Made by a program: the position numbers and the translations under genes
Shown here: positions 25,731-33,933 of the stretch, in pieces
How positions within the stretch are numbered: the first letter of the stretch is position 1
Layout of the letters: the number at the start of each line of letters is the position of its first letter
NCBI RefSeq assembly: GCF_036607905.1
Contig: NZ_CP144555.1
Coordinates: 4,340,001 to 4,404,000 of the forward strand
Direction: 5' to 3'
DNA: 64,000 nucleotides
From: Streptomyces sp. SCSIO 75703
GTDB lineage: Bacteria; Actinomycetota; Actinomycetes; Streptomycetales; Streptomycetaceae
The notes under the pieces: generated by a model
Seen by the model: the letters and a program-made list of their open reading frames with translations, nothing else
Told to the model about the DNA's origin: nothing
The model's database searches: none

Positions 25731-26119
25731 ACGTCCCACCGTTCGGTGATGGCCTCGATGAGCAGCAGACCGCGTCCACCCTCGGCGTCGTCGTCCGGCT
25801 TCTTCCTCACAGGAGCATCAGTGCTGCGATCCCAGACCTCGATGTACAGCCGGGCGTCGGTGATCCGAAGTTGTACCCCGATGACGTGCGCCGCCGTGAT
25901 CGCCGTCCACCTCGGCTGCGGCTCGGTGATGCCGGTTGCCTCGACCGCGTTGGTGACGAGTTCGCTCACCACCAACTCGGCAACGTCGATGCAGTCCGGC
26001 ACCTTCCAGCGCTGGAGCGTCTGCCGGATGAACATACGCGAGCAACTGACCGCTGAGGAGACCGCGGCCAGGCGCAGATTGGTCGCGTAGTACAGGTGAG
26101 GCGTGGACGTCTCGTTCAC
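25538..26119 (-). CDS. RsbW-like ATP-binding protein (HATPase_c_2), island operon gene 3
   Basis: A 193-residue protein of the anti-sigma/serine kinase ATPase fold. The N box reads ELVVSELVTNAVEATG (about 47-62), the ATP-lid Asp motif IEVWDRST and the G2 motif GGRGLLLIEAI. The C-terminal 40 residues are basic and variable. GTG 26119 overlaps the stop of the upstream gene by four bases (GTGA); a GTG two codons earlier is possible. Streptomyces encode many such proteins next to XRE regulators (whiJ-type loci), where they are thought to modulate development. No sigma or anti-anti-sigma gene lies beside it here. Confidence 0.8.
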   Translation of the reverse strand: MNETSTPHLYYATNLRLAAVSSAVSCSRMFIRQTLQRWKVPDCIDVAELVVSELVTNAVEATGITEPQPRWTAITAAHVIGVQLRITDARLYIEVWDRSTDAPVRKKPDDDAEGGRGLLLIEAITERWDVYRPNVGGKVVWAEMPLSEPPKPPCVPGLPARVPGETRPRAGRMERVATTALMQRVLDGLRQLV

Positions 26120-26487
26120 CAGCACACCCCGTGCGAGAGGTACGACTGATGTACGAGTCCCGTCGCGTCAGTCCGAGCGAACCACACTCGGCCCGCTAAG
26201 GCGTCCTCGATGACGGCGCGCATCAGGCGGGCCAGTTCCGGCATGGAGTGCAGGTGCCGGTAATCCGGCACGACCACATTGCGCACGCCATGCTCGGTGC
26301 AAAACATGACGAGGGCGTCCCAGGCGGCCGACTGCTGCCGGCGATGCTCTACGAACACCTTTTCAAGAGCGAAGTGATCCCGGCCGGCAAAGGCTGACAG
26401 GTCACTCCGAAGGCGCTCGACGGTATGCACCGACAGATCAGGCAGCGCGCGAATGTAGCCGTAGGCAGTCGGTTTCACCCTGGTCAT
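26116..26487 (-). CDS. Small resolvase-fold protein without catalytic Ser, island operon gene 2
   Basis: A 123-residue protein, ATG 26487, overlapping the previous stop as ATGA and preceded by AGGGG. It resembles the N-terminal domain of serine recombinases: AYGYIRALPDL at the first strand, HFALEKVFVEH, and GVRNVVVPDYRHLHSMPELARLM, which aligns with the VVVPDLDRLAR helix of resolvases. The nucleophilic Ser expected after YGYIR is absent and there is no DNA-binding helix-turn-helix or zinc domain. It is a paralogue of the adjacent upstream gene. A recombinase activity is therefore unlikely; the fold may be used for dimerisation or regulation. Confidence 0.6.
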   Translation of the reverse strand: MTRVKPTAYGYIRALPDLSVHTVERLRSDLSAFAGRDHFALEKVFVEHRRQQSAAWDALVMFCTEHGVRNVVVPDYRHLHSMPELARLMRAVIEDALAGRVWFARTDATGLVHQSYLSHGVCW

Positions 26488-26807
26488 CGGGCCACCCCTT
26501 GGACGACCCACAGCTTCACGCCGAGTTCCTGCTCGATGTGCTCACGCATGGCAAGCTGGAGACCCGGCAGCCGGGCGAAGTGCCAAAGTGACGGCACGAT
26601 CACGTGCTTCACGCCGCTGCCCTTGATCGCCTCGGACAACGAAAACAGGGCCGACTCGTCGTCATTCAGCCGCTCGATGAACAGCCGCCGCAAAGCGAAA
26701 CCCTCACGATGAGCGTGTGCCGCAAGTTCCCGTTCGGTTGCGTTTGATTCGTCGGCGCCGTCACCGTTCACAGCAAGGCGCATGTAGCCATACATGGTGG
26801 GTCGCAT
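26484..26807 (-). CDS. Small resolvase-fold protein without catalytic Ser, island operon gene 1
   Basis: A 107-residue protein with ATG 26807 behind a strong GGAGGA. It reads MRPTMYGYMRLAVNGDGADESNATER at the start, then EGFALRRLFIER and GVKHVIVPSLWHFARLPGLQLAMREHIE, the layout of a resolvase N-terminal domain truncated before the long E helix. The active-site Ser (YxRVS in true enzymes) is replaced in YGYMRLAV. It is first of three coupled minus-strand genes and divergent from the XRE gene, with 225 bp between. Confidence 0.65.
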   Translation of the reverse strand: MRPTMYGYMRLAVNGDGADESNATERELAAHAHREGFALRRLFIERLNDDESALFSLSEAIKGSGVKHVIVPSLWHFARLPGLQLAMREHIEQELGVKLWVVQGVAR

Positions 26808-26925
26808 CCGTTCCTCCTGGCCGACTGGAACGGGCAACCGGTAGCGGGCTCGTACGTCAACCACAACCGGTCGCCCGATGAGCCAGATAAGCCCTGTGAC
26901 GTGCAAAAACCCACAGCAGGAGTGA

Positions 26926-26979
26926 TGCACGAATGCCGCATCTGTGCTGCACTTGGATGCCTGGCCTGCACGAACGTGC
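26926..26979. promoter_or_regulatory. Repeated TGCACGAA motifs in the divergent island promoter
   Basis: TGCACGAATG (26926-26935) and TGCACGAACG (26967-26976) lie 41 bp apart, about four helical turns. The second extends to the palindrome GCACGAACGTGC (26968-26979). They are plausible operators for the XRE regulator controlling both directions. A TATGGT -10 for the XRE gene lies at about 26991. Confidence 0.4.
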
Positions 26980-27032
26980 CCGTAAGTCCTATGGTGTTGG
27001 CCTGCCCAATGTCAGCCGGAGGGGGATGGGCG

Positions 27033-28199
27033 ATGCCGGTCAAGCGCATACGCCTGGTGCAGCACCGTAAGGCCGCCGGATTCACTCAAGAGGGATTAGC
27101 CGAACATCTCGGCGTCGAGCGGTCCACCGTGGGTCGCTGGGAAAGCGGCGAGACGGAGCCGCAAGCGTACCTACGTCCTAAGTTGGCACGCGCGCTCAAA
27201 GTAACGTCAGAACAACTGCAAGAAGCTCTTGCCGATGTCACCGTGCTTCAAGCGCAGCCGAATGAACGCATGACGTATGCGCTCCAAAATCCGGCTTCCG
27301 CCGACTTGATGGTCGTGGCCTACCTGCACGAGCGACTGCGGCAACTGGACGAGTCCTACGACGAGGCATCGTCCACCGGACTGCTGGGCCCAGCGGGACA
27401 GGTGCACGGTCAGGTGAAGTCCCTCCGGGAGAACGCCACCAACCCGCGTGTGCGTCGGGCGCTTTATGAGGTCGAGGCCGACTCGGCAACCCTGATGGGC
27501 CAACTGGTGTGGGACGTCAGCCAACGGCGAGACCACCAAGCGCCGCTGGGCTACTTCCAGGAATCAGTCGAGGCGGCCCGGCATGGGCATGATCCGTCCA
27601 CGGAGGCATACGCGACGCTCCGCATGTCGTACGTAGCGCTCTACGGCGAGAAGGACCCGACGCGTGGGGTCATGCTCGCGCAGCGGGCAGCCGAAGTCGC
27701 CAAGCCGGCCAGCCCCTCGCTCACGGGTTTGAGCCTGCTTCACGTTGCCGAGGGGCACGCCATGACCGGCGCGACCAGCGAGTGTGAAGCAGCGCTGAAG
27801 AAGGCCGAGGACCAGTTCGCTCGCATTCATCCCGATGATGTGGCCGCGGCGTACTACACGCCCAACGAGTACAACCGGCTGGCCGGAAGCTGCTATCTGT
27901 TCCTCGGTCTCCCCGAACGCGCTGAGCCGATCCTCCGTATGGCCACGGGAGCGCTGGCGAACAAGAAGAAGTCCCAGGCCATCGCGCTCGGCAACCTGAC
28001 ACTGGCGCTCCTCCGGCAAGGCAAGCTGGACGAGGCGGCATCCGTGATGCACCGCACCATTGACGCGGTGGAGCTGACGCGCGGTGGGGGCGGTCTCAAC
28101 CTGGCGTTCTCTGCTGGGCGTGAACTGCGGCAGTGGCGGCGGGAACCGTGGGCACAAGACATCAACGACCGGCTGCTTGCTCTGATGGCAGCGATCTGA
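27033..28199 (+). CDS. XRE-family regulator with TPR-like C-terminal domain
   Basis: A 388-residue protein, ATG 27033 with GGAGGGGG upstream. Residues 1-60 hold a Cro/CI-type helix-turn-helix (FTQEGLAEHLGVERSTVGRWESGETEP). The rest is all helical with tetratricopeptide-like pairs: GYFQESVEAARHG, YNRLAGSCYLFLGLPERAEPILRMA, AIALGNLTLALLRQGKLDEAASVM. This architecture resembles peptide- or ligand-sensing XRE-TPR regulators. It probably controls itself and the divergent operon. Codon use is visibly less GC-biased than the core chromosome. It is followed after 17 nt by the cyclo-ligase-like gene. Confidence 0.85.
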   Translation: MPVKRIRLVQHRKAAGFTQEGLAEHLGVERSTVGRWESGETEPQAYLRPKLARALKVTSEQLQEALADVTVLQAQPNERMTYALQNPASADLMVVAYLHERLRQLDESYDEASSTGLLGPAGQVHGQVKSLRENATNPRVRRALYEVEADSATLMGQLVWDVSQRRDHQAPLGYFQESVEAARHGHDPSTEAYATLRMSYVALYGEKDPTRGVMLAQRAAEVAKPASPSLTGLSLLHVAEGHAMTGATSECEAALKKAEDQFARIHPDDVAAAYYTPNEYNRLAGSCYLFLGLPERAEPILRMATGALANKKKSQAIALGNLTLALLRQGKLDEAASVMHRTIDAVELTRGGGGLNLAFSAGRELRQWRREPWAQDINDRLLALMAAI

Positions 28200-28216
28200 G
28201 TAAGGGCGGGGTGGGC

Positions 28217-28942
28217 GTGATCGACATCGGCCAGGCGAAGCAAGAGCTGCGCGAGAAGGTGTGGCGCCGTCTCATCGACGGCGGCGGCGCACCGGATGAC
28301 TCCTACGGGAAGATCCCCGGCTTCCACGGCGCCGAAGACACTGCCGAGATGCTGGCAGGTCAGGACTTCTGGCGCCGCGCCACCACCGTGAAGGCCAACC
28401 CCGACTGGGCGCAGCTTGCCGTCAGGGTCCGTGCGCTCAAGGACGGTAAGCGTCTCTACATGGCCGTCCCGCGCATGGCATCACCGCAACCCTTCTACCT
28501 GCTCGATCCGGAGAACCTCGGGCTTCCTCCCGAGGAGGCCGCCGAGAAGAAGGGCGCGGCTCGGATCGCCCGCCGGATCGGGGTCGAGTCGATGGAACCT
28601 GTCGACGTCGTGGTGTGCGGCAGTGTCGCCGTGAACCGCTCCGGCGCGCGCATCGGCAAGGGTGCTGGGTACTCCGACCTGGAGGTCGCCCTCTTGATCG
28701 AGGCGGGCTTGGTGACGGATCGGACGGTGATCGTCGCGCCGGTTCACCCGCTCCAGGTGGTCGAGGAGGACATCCCCGAGACGGAGCACGACTTCAGCGT
28801 GGACTGCATCGTCACTCCCGACGAGGTGATCCCCTGCCCCAACCGCAGGCGTCCGCGCGGCATCGTCTGGGACGATCTGACCACCGACAAGATCGCAGCC
28901 ATCCCCGTGCTCACCCAACGGGAACGCCAGGGACGCGCGTAA
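28217..28942 (+). CDS. 5-formyltetrahydrofolate cyclo-ligase-like protein (MTHFSD-type)
   Basis: A 241-residue protein, GTG 28217 behind GGGCGGGG; GTG 28211 is an alternative. It begins IGQAKQELREKVWRRLIDGGG, as cyclo-ligases do. It has FYLLDPENLG and the phosphate/folate loop SGARIGKGAGYSDLEVALL (about 138-156), closer to the MTHFS-domain (MTHFSD) subgroup than to the house-keeping enzyme. VIVAPVHPLQVVEEDIPETEHDFSVDCIVTPDEVI is typical of that subgroup. True 5-FCL converts 5-formyl-THF to methenyl-THF with ATP; whether this one does is unproven. Forms an operon with the XRE gene. Confidence 0.75.
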   Translation: MIDIGQAKQELREKVWRRLIDGGGAPDDSYGKIPGFHGAEDTAEMLAGQDFWRRATTVKANPDWAQLAVRVRALKDGKRLYMAVPRMASPQPFYLLDPENLGLPPEEAAEKKGAARIARRIGVESMEPVDVVVCGSVAVNRSGARIGKGAGYSDLEVALLIEAGLVTDRTVIVAPVHPLQVVEEDIPETEHDFSVDCIVTPDEVIPCPNRRRPRGIVWDDLTTDKIAAIPVLTQRERQGRA

Positions 28943-28963
28943 GGGCCTCGAACAGCCTCTGGC

Positions 28964-28979
28964 CCGAAGCACACTTCGG
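28964..28979 (+). terminator. Hairpin after the cyclo-ligase-like gene
   Basis: CCGAAG/CTTCGG with a CACA loop, 22 nt after the stop. Confidence 0.45.
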
Positions 28980-29049
28980 CTGCGTCGTACCCGGCCTGTT
29001 GCGCGCGTCTCCCGGTCATGTTCCACAGGCCCGAGTAACCCAGCTCTGT

Positions 29050-29082
29050 ACCGCGTCAGCCATGGACCATGGCTGACGCGGT
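29050..29082. terminator. Perfect 33-bp palindrome between island and tRNA
   Basis: Arms of 16 bp (ACCGCGTCAGCCATGG and complement) around a single A at 29066. It could be a bidirectional terminator or a recombination/binding site at the island's right end. Confidence 0.5.
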
Positions 29083-29167
29083 TCGAGGAGCCAGGGCGGC
29101 AAGCGGCTTACCCGGCTTCGTGACGACAGGAGCCACAGAGCCGGGAGGCACTGGCTGTTCCGCGTTT

Positions 29168-29185
29168 ACGCAGCTCATGCTGCGT
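29168..29185 (-). terminator. Hairpin immediately 3' of the tRNA-Cys
   Basis: ACGCAGC/GCTGCGT with a four-base loop, 5 nt beyond the tRNA 3' end on the minus strand. Confidence 0.55.
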
Positions 29186-29190
29186 ATAAG

Positions 29191-29262
29191 AGGCCGTGAC
29201 GGGATTCGAACCCGTGTCGCTCGCTTTGCAGGCGAGTCCCTGAGCCGCTCGGGTACACGGCC
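29191..29262 (-). tRNA. tRNA-Cys (GCA)
   Basis: On the minus strand the cloverleaf is complete: acceptor GGCCGTG/CACGGCC, D stem CCGAG, anticodon stem CTCGC/GCGAG around CTGCAAA with anticodon GCA (29229-29227), and T arm ACGGGTTCGAATCCCGT. Discriminator base U. CCA is not encoded. Its 3' end faces the low-GC island, the usual orientation for elements integrated at tRNA genes, although no duplicated tRNA end is found at the far boundary. Confidence 0.97.
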
Positions 29263-29459
29263 GCGCTCTCGTGCGGTGACCCGACCGTAGGCCGGGGCCG
29301 AGGGCGCGCTCAAGGCAGACCGGGGCGGCGCAACACGACTGCCATACGGCGTTCACGGGCGGCGGGGAGCTTGGGCCCGGGGACGTACGACCAAGGTCGG
29401 GCGACCGTACCGCCTCCCGACAGGAGTCACCGCGCGGTGCGCCCCTTACTCTGGCGGTC

Positions 29460-30989
29460 ATGACCGTCCCCGAGCCGCGCGACACCGATGTCGCCGTCCC
29501 CGCCGTCCCCGCCGTCCCCGCCGCCCCCGCGCCCGCGGATGCCCTGGGCCACCCGGGCCCCGCCGATCCCGCCGGGGCCGCCATGTCCCCGCCGGACGGC
29601 GAGACCGTGCTGAGCCGCGCCTACCGGGCGCTGAGCATCGGCATCGTCTCCGTCGTCGTCCTGATCGCCTTCGAGGCGACGGCGGTCGGCACCGCCATGC
29701 CCGTCGCCGCCCGCGAACTGGACGGCGTCTCGCTGTACGCGTTCGCCTTCTCGGGGTACTTCACGACCAGCCTGTTCGGGATGGTCCTCTCCGGCCAGTG
29801 GTCGGACCGGCGGGGCCCGCTGGCGCCGCTGACGGTGGGGATCGGCTCCTTCGCGGCCGGACTGGTGCTTTCCGGAACGGCCGGCGCGATGTGGCCGTTC
29901 ATCCTCGGCCGGGCCGTGCAGGGCCTCGGCGGCGGGCTGGTCATCGTCGCCCTCTACGTGGTCGTCGGCCGCGCCTACCCGGAACGGCTGCGCCCGGCGA
30001 TCATGGCCGCGTTCGCGGCGGGCTGGGTCGTGCCCTCGGTCGTCGGACCGCTCGCCTCCGGCGCGGTGACCGAGCACCTGGGCTGGCGCTGGGTCTTCCT
30101 CGGCATCCCGGCGCTCGTGGTCTTCCCGCTGGCCCTCGCGCTGCCCCAGATACGCCGCCGCGCCTCCGGCTCGGTGGGGGAGCCCGGGGAGCGCGGGACG
30201 GCGCCGGCCTCCTTCGACGGCCGCCGCATCCGCCTCGCCCTCGCCATCTCCCTCGGCGCCGGGCTCCTCCAGTACGCCGCCCAGGACCTGCGCTGGATCT
30301 CCCTGCCGGCCGGCGCGGCCGGCGTCGCCCTGCTGGTCCCGGCGGTCCTCGGGCTGCTCCCCCAGGGCACCTGGCGGGCGGCGCGCGGACTGCCCTCCGT
30401 GGTGCTGCTGCGCGGGGTGGCCGCCGGTTCCTTCATCGCCGCCGAGTCCTTCGTCCCGCTGATGCTGGTCACCCAGCGGGGACTGAGCCCCACGCTCGCC
30501 GGGCTCTCCCTCGCGGCCGGCGGCGCGACCTGGGCCTTCGGCTCCTGGCTCCAGTCCCGGCCCGGCATGGAGGAGCGCCGCGAGCGGCTCATGTCCTTCG
30601 GCATGCTGCTGGTGGCCGCCTCCATCGCCGTCGCGCCGAGCGTGCTGATCCCCGCCGTGCCGGCCTGGATCGTGGCCGTCGCCTGGGGCTTCGGCTGCTT
30701 CGGCATGGGGCTGGTGATCTCCTCCACCAGCGTGCTCCTGCTGCGGCTCTCCGCCCCCGAGGAGGCCGGCGCGAACTCCGCCGCCCTCCAGATCTCCGAC
30801 GGCCTGTCCAACGTGATCCTGCTCGCCGCGGGCGGGGCCGCCTTCGCCGCCCTCGGCGGGGGCACCGTCACCCATGCCGCGGCCGACGTCACCGGTTCCC
30901 ACCCGGCCGCGTTCGCCGCGGTGTTCCTGCCCATGGCCGCGGTGGCCCTGGCCGGGGCCTGGGTGGCGACCCGGCTGCGCGAGCGGTGA
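29460..30989 (+). CDS. MFS transporter, probable drug/metabolite exporter
   Basis: A 509-residue membrane protein, ATG 29460. After a 45-residue Ala/Pro/Val-rich tail come about 12-14 transmembrane helices. MFS motif A is seen as SGQWSDRRGPLAPL after helix 2. The motif C-like GWVVPSVVGPLASG in helix 5 is the signature of proton-coupled antiporters. Substrate unknown. The promoter may be the TACTCT box at about 29447, which would leave a near-leaderless message. Confidence 0.85.
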   Translation: MTVPEPRDTDVAVPAVPAVPAAPAPADALGHPGPADPAGAAMSPPDGETVLSRAYRALSIGIVSVVVLIAFEATAVGTAMPVAARELDGVSLYAFAFSGYFTTSLFGMVLSGQWSDRRGPLAPLTVGIGSFAAGLVLSGTAGAMWPFILGRAVQGLGGGLVIVALYVVVGRAYPERLRPAIMAAFAAGWVVPSVVGPLASGAVTEHLGWRWVFLGIPALVVFPLALALPQIRRRASGSVGEPGERGTAPASFDGRRIRLALAISLGAGLLQYAAQDLRWISLPAGAAGVALLVPAVLGLLPQGTWRAARGLPSVVLLRGVAAGSFIAAESFVPLMLVTQRGLSPTLAGLSLAAGGATWAFGSWLQSRPGMEERRERLMSFGMLLVAASIAVAPSVLIPAVPAWIVAVAWGFGCFGMGLVISSTSVLLLRLSAPEEAGANSAALQISDGLSNVILLAAGGAAFAALGGGTVTHAAADVTGSHPAAFAAVFLPMAAVALAGAWVATRLRER

Positions 30990-31079
30990 GCCGCGGGGCG
31001 CGCCCGCGCCGGCTGTGACGTCGGTCCCACCCCGGGCCGGCGGGGCGTGGTCCTGGCCCGGTCCGGCGCGGGGCGCGGA

Positions 31080-31085
31080 TAGGGT
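31080..31085 (+). promoter_or_regulatory. Putative -10 of the helicase gene
   Basis: TAGGGT lies 47 bp upstream of GTG 31132. No clear -35 is present. Confidence 0.3.
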
Positions 31086-31131
31086 GGCCCGGTCGTCATA
31101 CGTGGCCGCCGTCCTACCCCCCTCGGAGACC

Positions 31132-32928
31132 GTGACTACCACCGCCAGCCCCAGCGCCTCCCACCACCTCTCCCCGGCCTTCCCGGGCCGTGCCCCCTGG
31201 GGCACCGCCGGCAAGCTGCGGGCCTGGCAGCAGGGGGCGATGGAGAAGTACGTCCAGGAGCAGCCCCGGGACTTCCTGGCGGTCGCCACCCCCGGGGCGG
31301 GCAAGACCACCTTCGCCCTGACGCTCGCGTCCTGGCTGCTCCACCACCACGTCGTGCAGCAGGTGACCGTCGTCGCGCCGACCGAGCACCTGAAGAAGCA
31401 GTGGGCGGACGCCGCGTCCCGGATAGGGATCAAGCTGGACCCGGAGTACAGCTCGGGCCCGCTCGGCCGCGAGTACCACGGCGTCGCCGTCACCTACGCG
31501 GGCGTCGGCGTCCGCCCGATGCTGCACCGCAACCGCTCCGAGCAGCGCAAGACCCTCGTCATCCTCGACGAGATCCACCACGCCGGCGACTCCAAGTCCT
31601 GGGGCGAGGCGTGTCTGGAGGCGTTCGAGCCGGCCACCCGGCGGCTCGCGCTGACCGGCACCCCGTTCCGCTCCGACACCAACCCGATCCCGTTCGTCAC
31701 GTACGAGGAGGGCGACGACGGCATCCGCCGCTCGGCCGCCGACTACACCTACGGGTACGGGTCCGCGCTCGCCGACGGCGTCGTGCGGCCGGTCATCTTC
31801 ATGAGCTACAGCGGCAACATGCGCTGGCGCACCAAGGCGGGCGACGAGATCGCCGCCCGGCTCGGCGAGCCGATGACCAAGGACGCGATCAGCCAGGCGT
31901 GGCGCACCGCGCTCGACCCGCGCGGCGAGTGGATGCCGGCCGTGCTGCGCGCCGCCGACCAGCGGCTGACCGAGGTGCGCAAGGCCATCCCGGACGCGGG
32001 GGCGCTGGTCATCGCCGCCGACCAGGAGTCGGCCCGCGCCTACGCCAAGCTGATCCGGGAGATCACCGGGGACAAGGCCACCCTGGTCCTCTCCGACGAC
32101 ACGGGCGCGTCCAAGAACATCGACACGTTCAGCCAGGGCACCGACCGGTGGATGGTCGCCGTCCGCATGGTGTCCGAGGGTGTCGACGTGCCGCGGCTGG
32201 CGGTCGGGGTGTACGCCACCACCATCTCCACGCCGCTGTTCTTCGCCCAGGCCGTCGGCCGCTTCGTCCGCTCCCGGCGACGCGGCGAGACCGCCTCGGT
32301 GTTCCTGCCGACCGTGCCCGACCTGCTCACCTTCGCCAACGAGATGGAGCGCGAGCGCGACCATGTCCTCGACAAGCCCAAGAGGGGCGGCGAGGACGAC
32401 CCGTACGCCGAGTCCGAGAAGGAGATGGAGGAGGCGAACCGGGAGCAGGACGAGGACACCGGCGAGCAGGACATGCTGCCCTTCGAGGCGCTGGAGTCCG
32501 ACGCCGTCTTCGACCGGGTCATGTACAACGGGGCCGAGTTCGGCATGCAGGCCCACCCCGGCAGCGAGGAGGAGCAGGACTACCTCGGCATCCCGGGGCT
32601 GCTCGAACCCGACCAGGTCCAGCTCCTGCTGCAGAAGCGGCAGGCCCGGCAGATCGCGCACAGCCGCAAGCGGCCCGACGAGGAGGCCGACCTGCTCGAA
32701 CTGCCGGCCGAGCGGCGTCCGGTCGTCTCGCACAAGGAGCTGATGGAGCTGCGCCGGCAGCTCAACACCATCGTCGGCGCCTACGTCCACCAGAGCGGCA
32801 AGCCGCACGGCGTCGTCCACACCGAGCTGCGCCGGGTGTGCGGAGGCCCGCCGAGCGCCGAGGCCACCGCCGGGCAGCTGCGTCAGCGCATCGACAAGGT
32901 GCGGGAGTGGGCGACCCGGATGAAGTGA
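31132..32928 (+). CDS. DEAD/DEAH-box (superfamily 2) helicase
   Basis: A 598-residue helicase, GTG 31132 after GGAG. Motif I ATPGAGKTTFAL (about 55), Ia VVAPTEHLKKQW, II ILDEIHHAGDS, III LALTGTPFRSD, and VI FFAQAVGRFVRSRRRGE are all present. The nucleotide-binding part resembles type III restriction/UvrB-like helicases. The C-terminal about 200 residues are acidic then helical. No nuclease domain is seen. Well conserved in Streptomyces at this place; role probably in DNA or RNA metabolism, not defined. Confidence 0.88.
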   Translation: MTTTASPSASHHLSPAFPGRAPWGTAGKLRAWQQGAMEKYVQEQPRDFLAVATPGAGKTTFALTLASWLLHHHVVQQVTVVAPTEHLKKQWADAASRIGIKLDPEYSSGPLGREYHGVAVTYAGVGVRPMLHRNRSEQRKTLVILDEIHHAGDSKSWGEACLEAFEPATRRLALTGTPFRSDTNPIPFVTYEEGDDGIRRSAADYTYGYGSALADGVVRPVIFMSYSGNMRWRTKAGDEIAARLGEPMTKDAISQAWRTALDPRGEWMPAVLRAADQRLTEVRKAIPDAGALVIAADQESARAYAKLIREITGDKATLVLSDDTGASKNIDTFSQGTDRWMVAVRMVSEGVDVPRLAVGVYATTISTPLFFAQAVGRFVRSRRRGETASVFLPTVPDLLTFANEMERERDHVLDKPKRGGEDDPYAESEKEMEEANREQDEDTGEQDMLPFEALESDAVFDRVMYNGAEFGMQAHPGSEEEQDYLGIPGLLEPDQVQLLLQKRQARQIAHSRKRPDEEADLLELPAERRPVVSHKELMELRRQLNTIVGAYVHQSGKPHGVVHTELRRVCGGPPSAEATAGQLRQRIDKVREWATRMK

Positions 32929-33231
32929 CCCGCGTGACGGGTGAGGCCCGCGGACGCGGTGCGTACCGGGACAATCGCGGAGGGTTCGCCCAGGTGACTG
33001 ACCGGATTCTGGACGGAGCCTTCCGCTGAGCGGACCTGGGTCGCTACTGTCCCGCTACGCACACGCCCCGTGGCAGCGCTGCCGCGGAGCGCAGCCGTGA
33101 AGCGACTGGGTCCGGGCACAAGGCCGGGCCGTCAGCCGACCGGCGGCCTCTCTGAAGCGCGTCGCCGACGGGACTCGGTGACGCACATGCCGCGAGGGGG
33201 CCGCCGACCTCACCACGAAGGAGTGGGCGTC
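32929..33231. other. Non-coding interval before the IclR gene
   Basis: 303 bp without a credible gene. Contains a TACTGT -10-like box near 33045, the 12-bp palindrome GGCAGCGCTGCC (33072-33083), which could be an operator, and the ribosome site of the IclR gene at its end. Confidence 0.45.
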
Positions 33232-33882
33232 GTGACCGCGGAGACCTCCCAGACGCTCGACAGGGGACTGCGGGTCCTCAAGCTGCTGGCCGACACGGAC
33301 CACGGACTGACCGTCACCGAGCTGTCCCACCGGCTGGGGGTGAACCGGACCGTGGTGTACCGGTTGCTCGCCACGCTGGAACAGCACGCCCTCGTCCGCC
33401 GCGACCTCGGCGGACGCGCCCGGGTGGGACTCGGGGTGCTCGGCCTGGGCCGTCAGGTGCACCCGCTGGTGCGCGAGGCGGCGATGCCGGCGCTGCGGTC
33501 GCTGGCCGAGGACATCGGGGCCACCGCCCACCTGACGCTGGTGGACGGCGCGGAGGCGCTGGCCGTGGCGGTGGTCGAGCCGACCTGGACCGACTACCAC
33601 GTGGCCTACCGGGCCGGGTTCCGCCACCCGCTGGAGCGGGGCGCCGCGGGCAAGGCGATCCTCGCCGCCCGCCGGTACCGGGCCGCCGATCACGACGACC
33701 CCGGCTTCACCCTGACCCAGGGCGAACTGGAGGCCGGCGCGTGCGGTGCCGCCGCGCCGCTGATAGGGGTGAGCGGGGTGGAGGGCAGCGTCGGGGTGGT
33801 CATGCTCTCCGACGTGGTGCCCGAACGGGTCGGCGTCCGGGTGATGGACGCGGCCCGGGAGGTCGCGGAGGCGCTGCGCTGA
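33232..33882 (+). CDS. IclR-family transcriptional regulator
   Basis: A 216-residue regulator, GTG 33232 with GGAG upstream (GTG 33223 also possible). The winged helix-turn-helix is at LRVLKLLADTDHGLTVTELSHRLGVNRTVVYRLLATLEQHALV. The effector domain has VREAAMPALRSLAEDIGATAHLTLVDG and HPLERGAAGKAILAA, the IclR signature. It is shorter than typical members (about 250). Ligand and targets unknown; the next gene is a secreted peptidase-like protein. Confidence 0.88.
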   Translation: MTAETSQTLDRGLRVLKLLADTDHGLTVTELSHRLGVNRTVVYRLLATLEQHALVRRDLGGRARVGLGVLGLGRQVHPLVREAAMPALRSLAEDIGATAHLTLVDGAEALAVAVVEPTWTDYHVAYRAGFRHPLERGAAGKAILAARRYRAADHDDPGFTLTQGELEAGACGAAAPLIGVSGVEGSVGVVMLSDVVPERVGVRVMDAAREVAEALR

Positions 33883-33921
33883 GCGGTGCGGGCGCCCGCC
33901 CGGCCGCCGGGCGGGGCGCGT

Positions 33922-33927
33922 TAGATT
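33922..33927 (+). promoter_or_regulatory. -10 element giving a leaderless mRNA
   Basis: TAGATT ends seven bases before the GTG at 33934. Transcription would start at or next to the initiation codon, and no ribosome site is visible. Confidence 0.45.
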
Positions 33928-33933
33928 GACCCC

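Noticed and set aside
26116..26807. Reading the two small island proteins as a split, frameshifted serine recombinase
   Set aside because: The two are paralogous copies of the same N-terminal region rather than consecutive parts, each with its own ribosome site, and neither has the catalytic Ser.
29191..29262. tRNA-Cys 3' end as proven attachment site of the island
   Set aside because: No copy of the tRNA end is found near 25.5 kb, so site-specific integration there cannot be claimed.
30874..31131. Upstream extension of the helicase frame into the MFS gene
   Set aside because: The added residues overlap the end of the MFS gene in another frame; GTG 31132 has a proper ribosome site.
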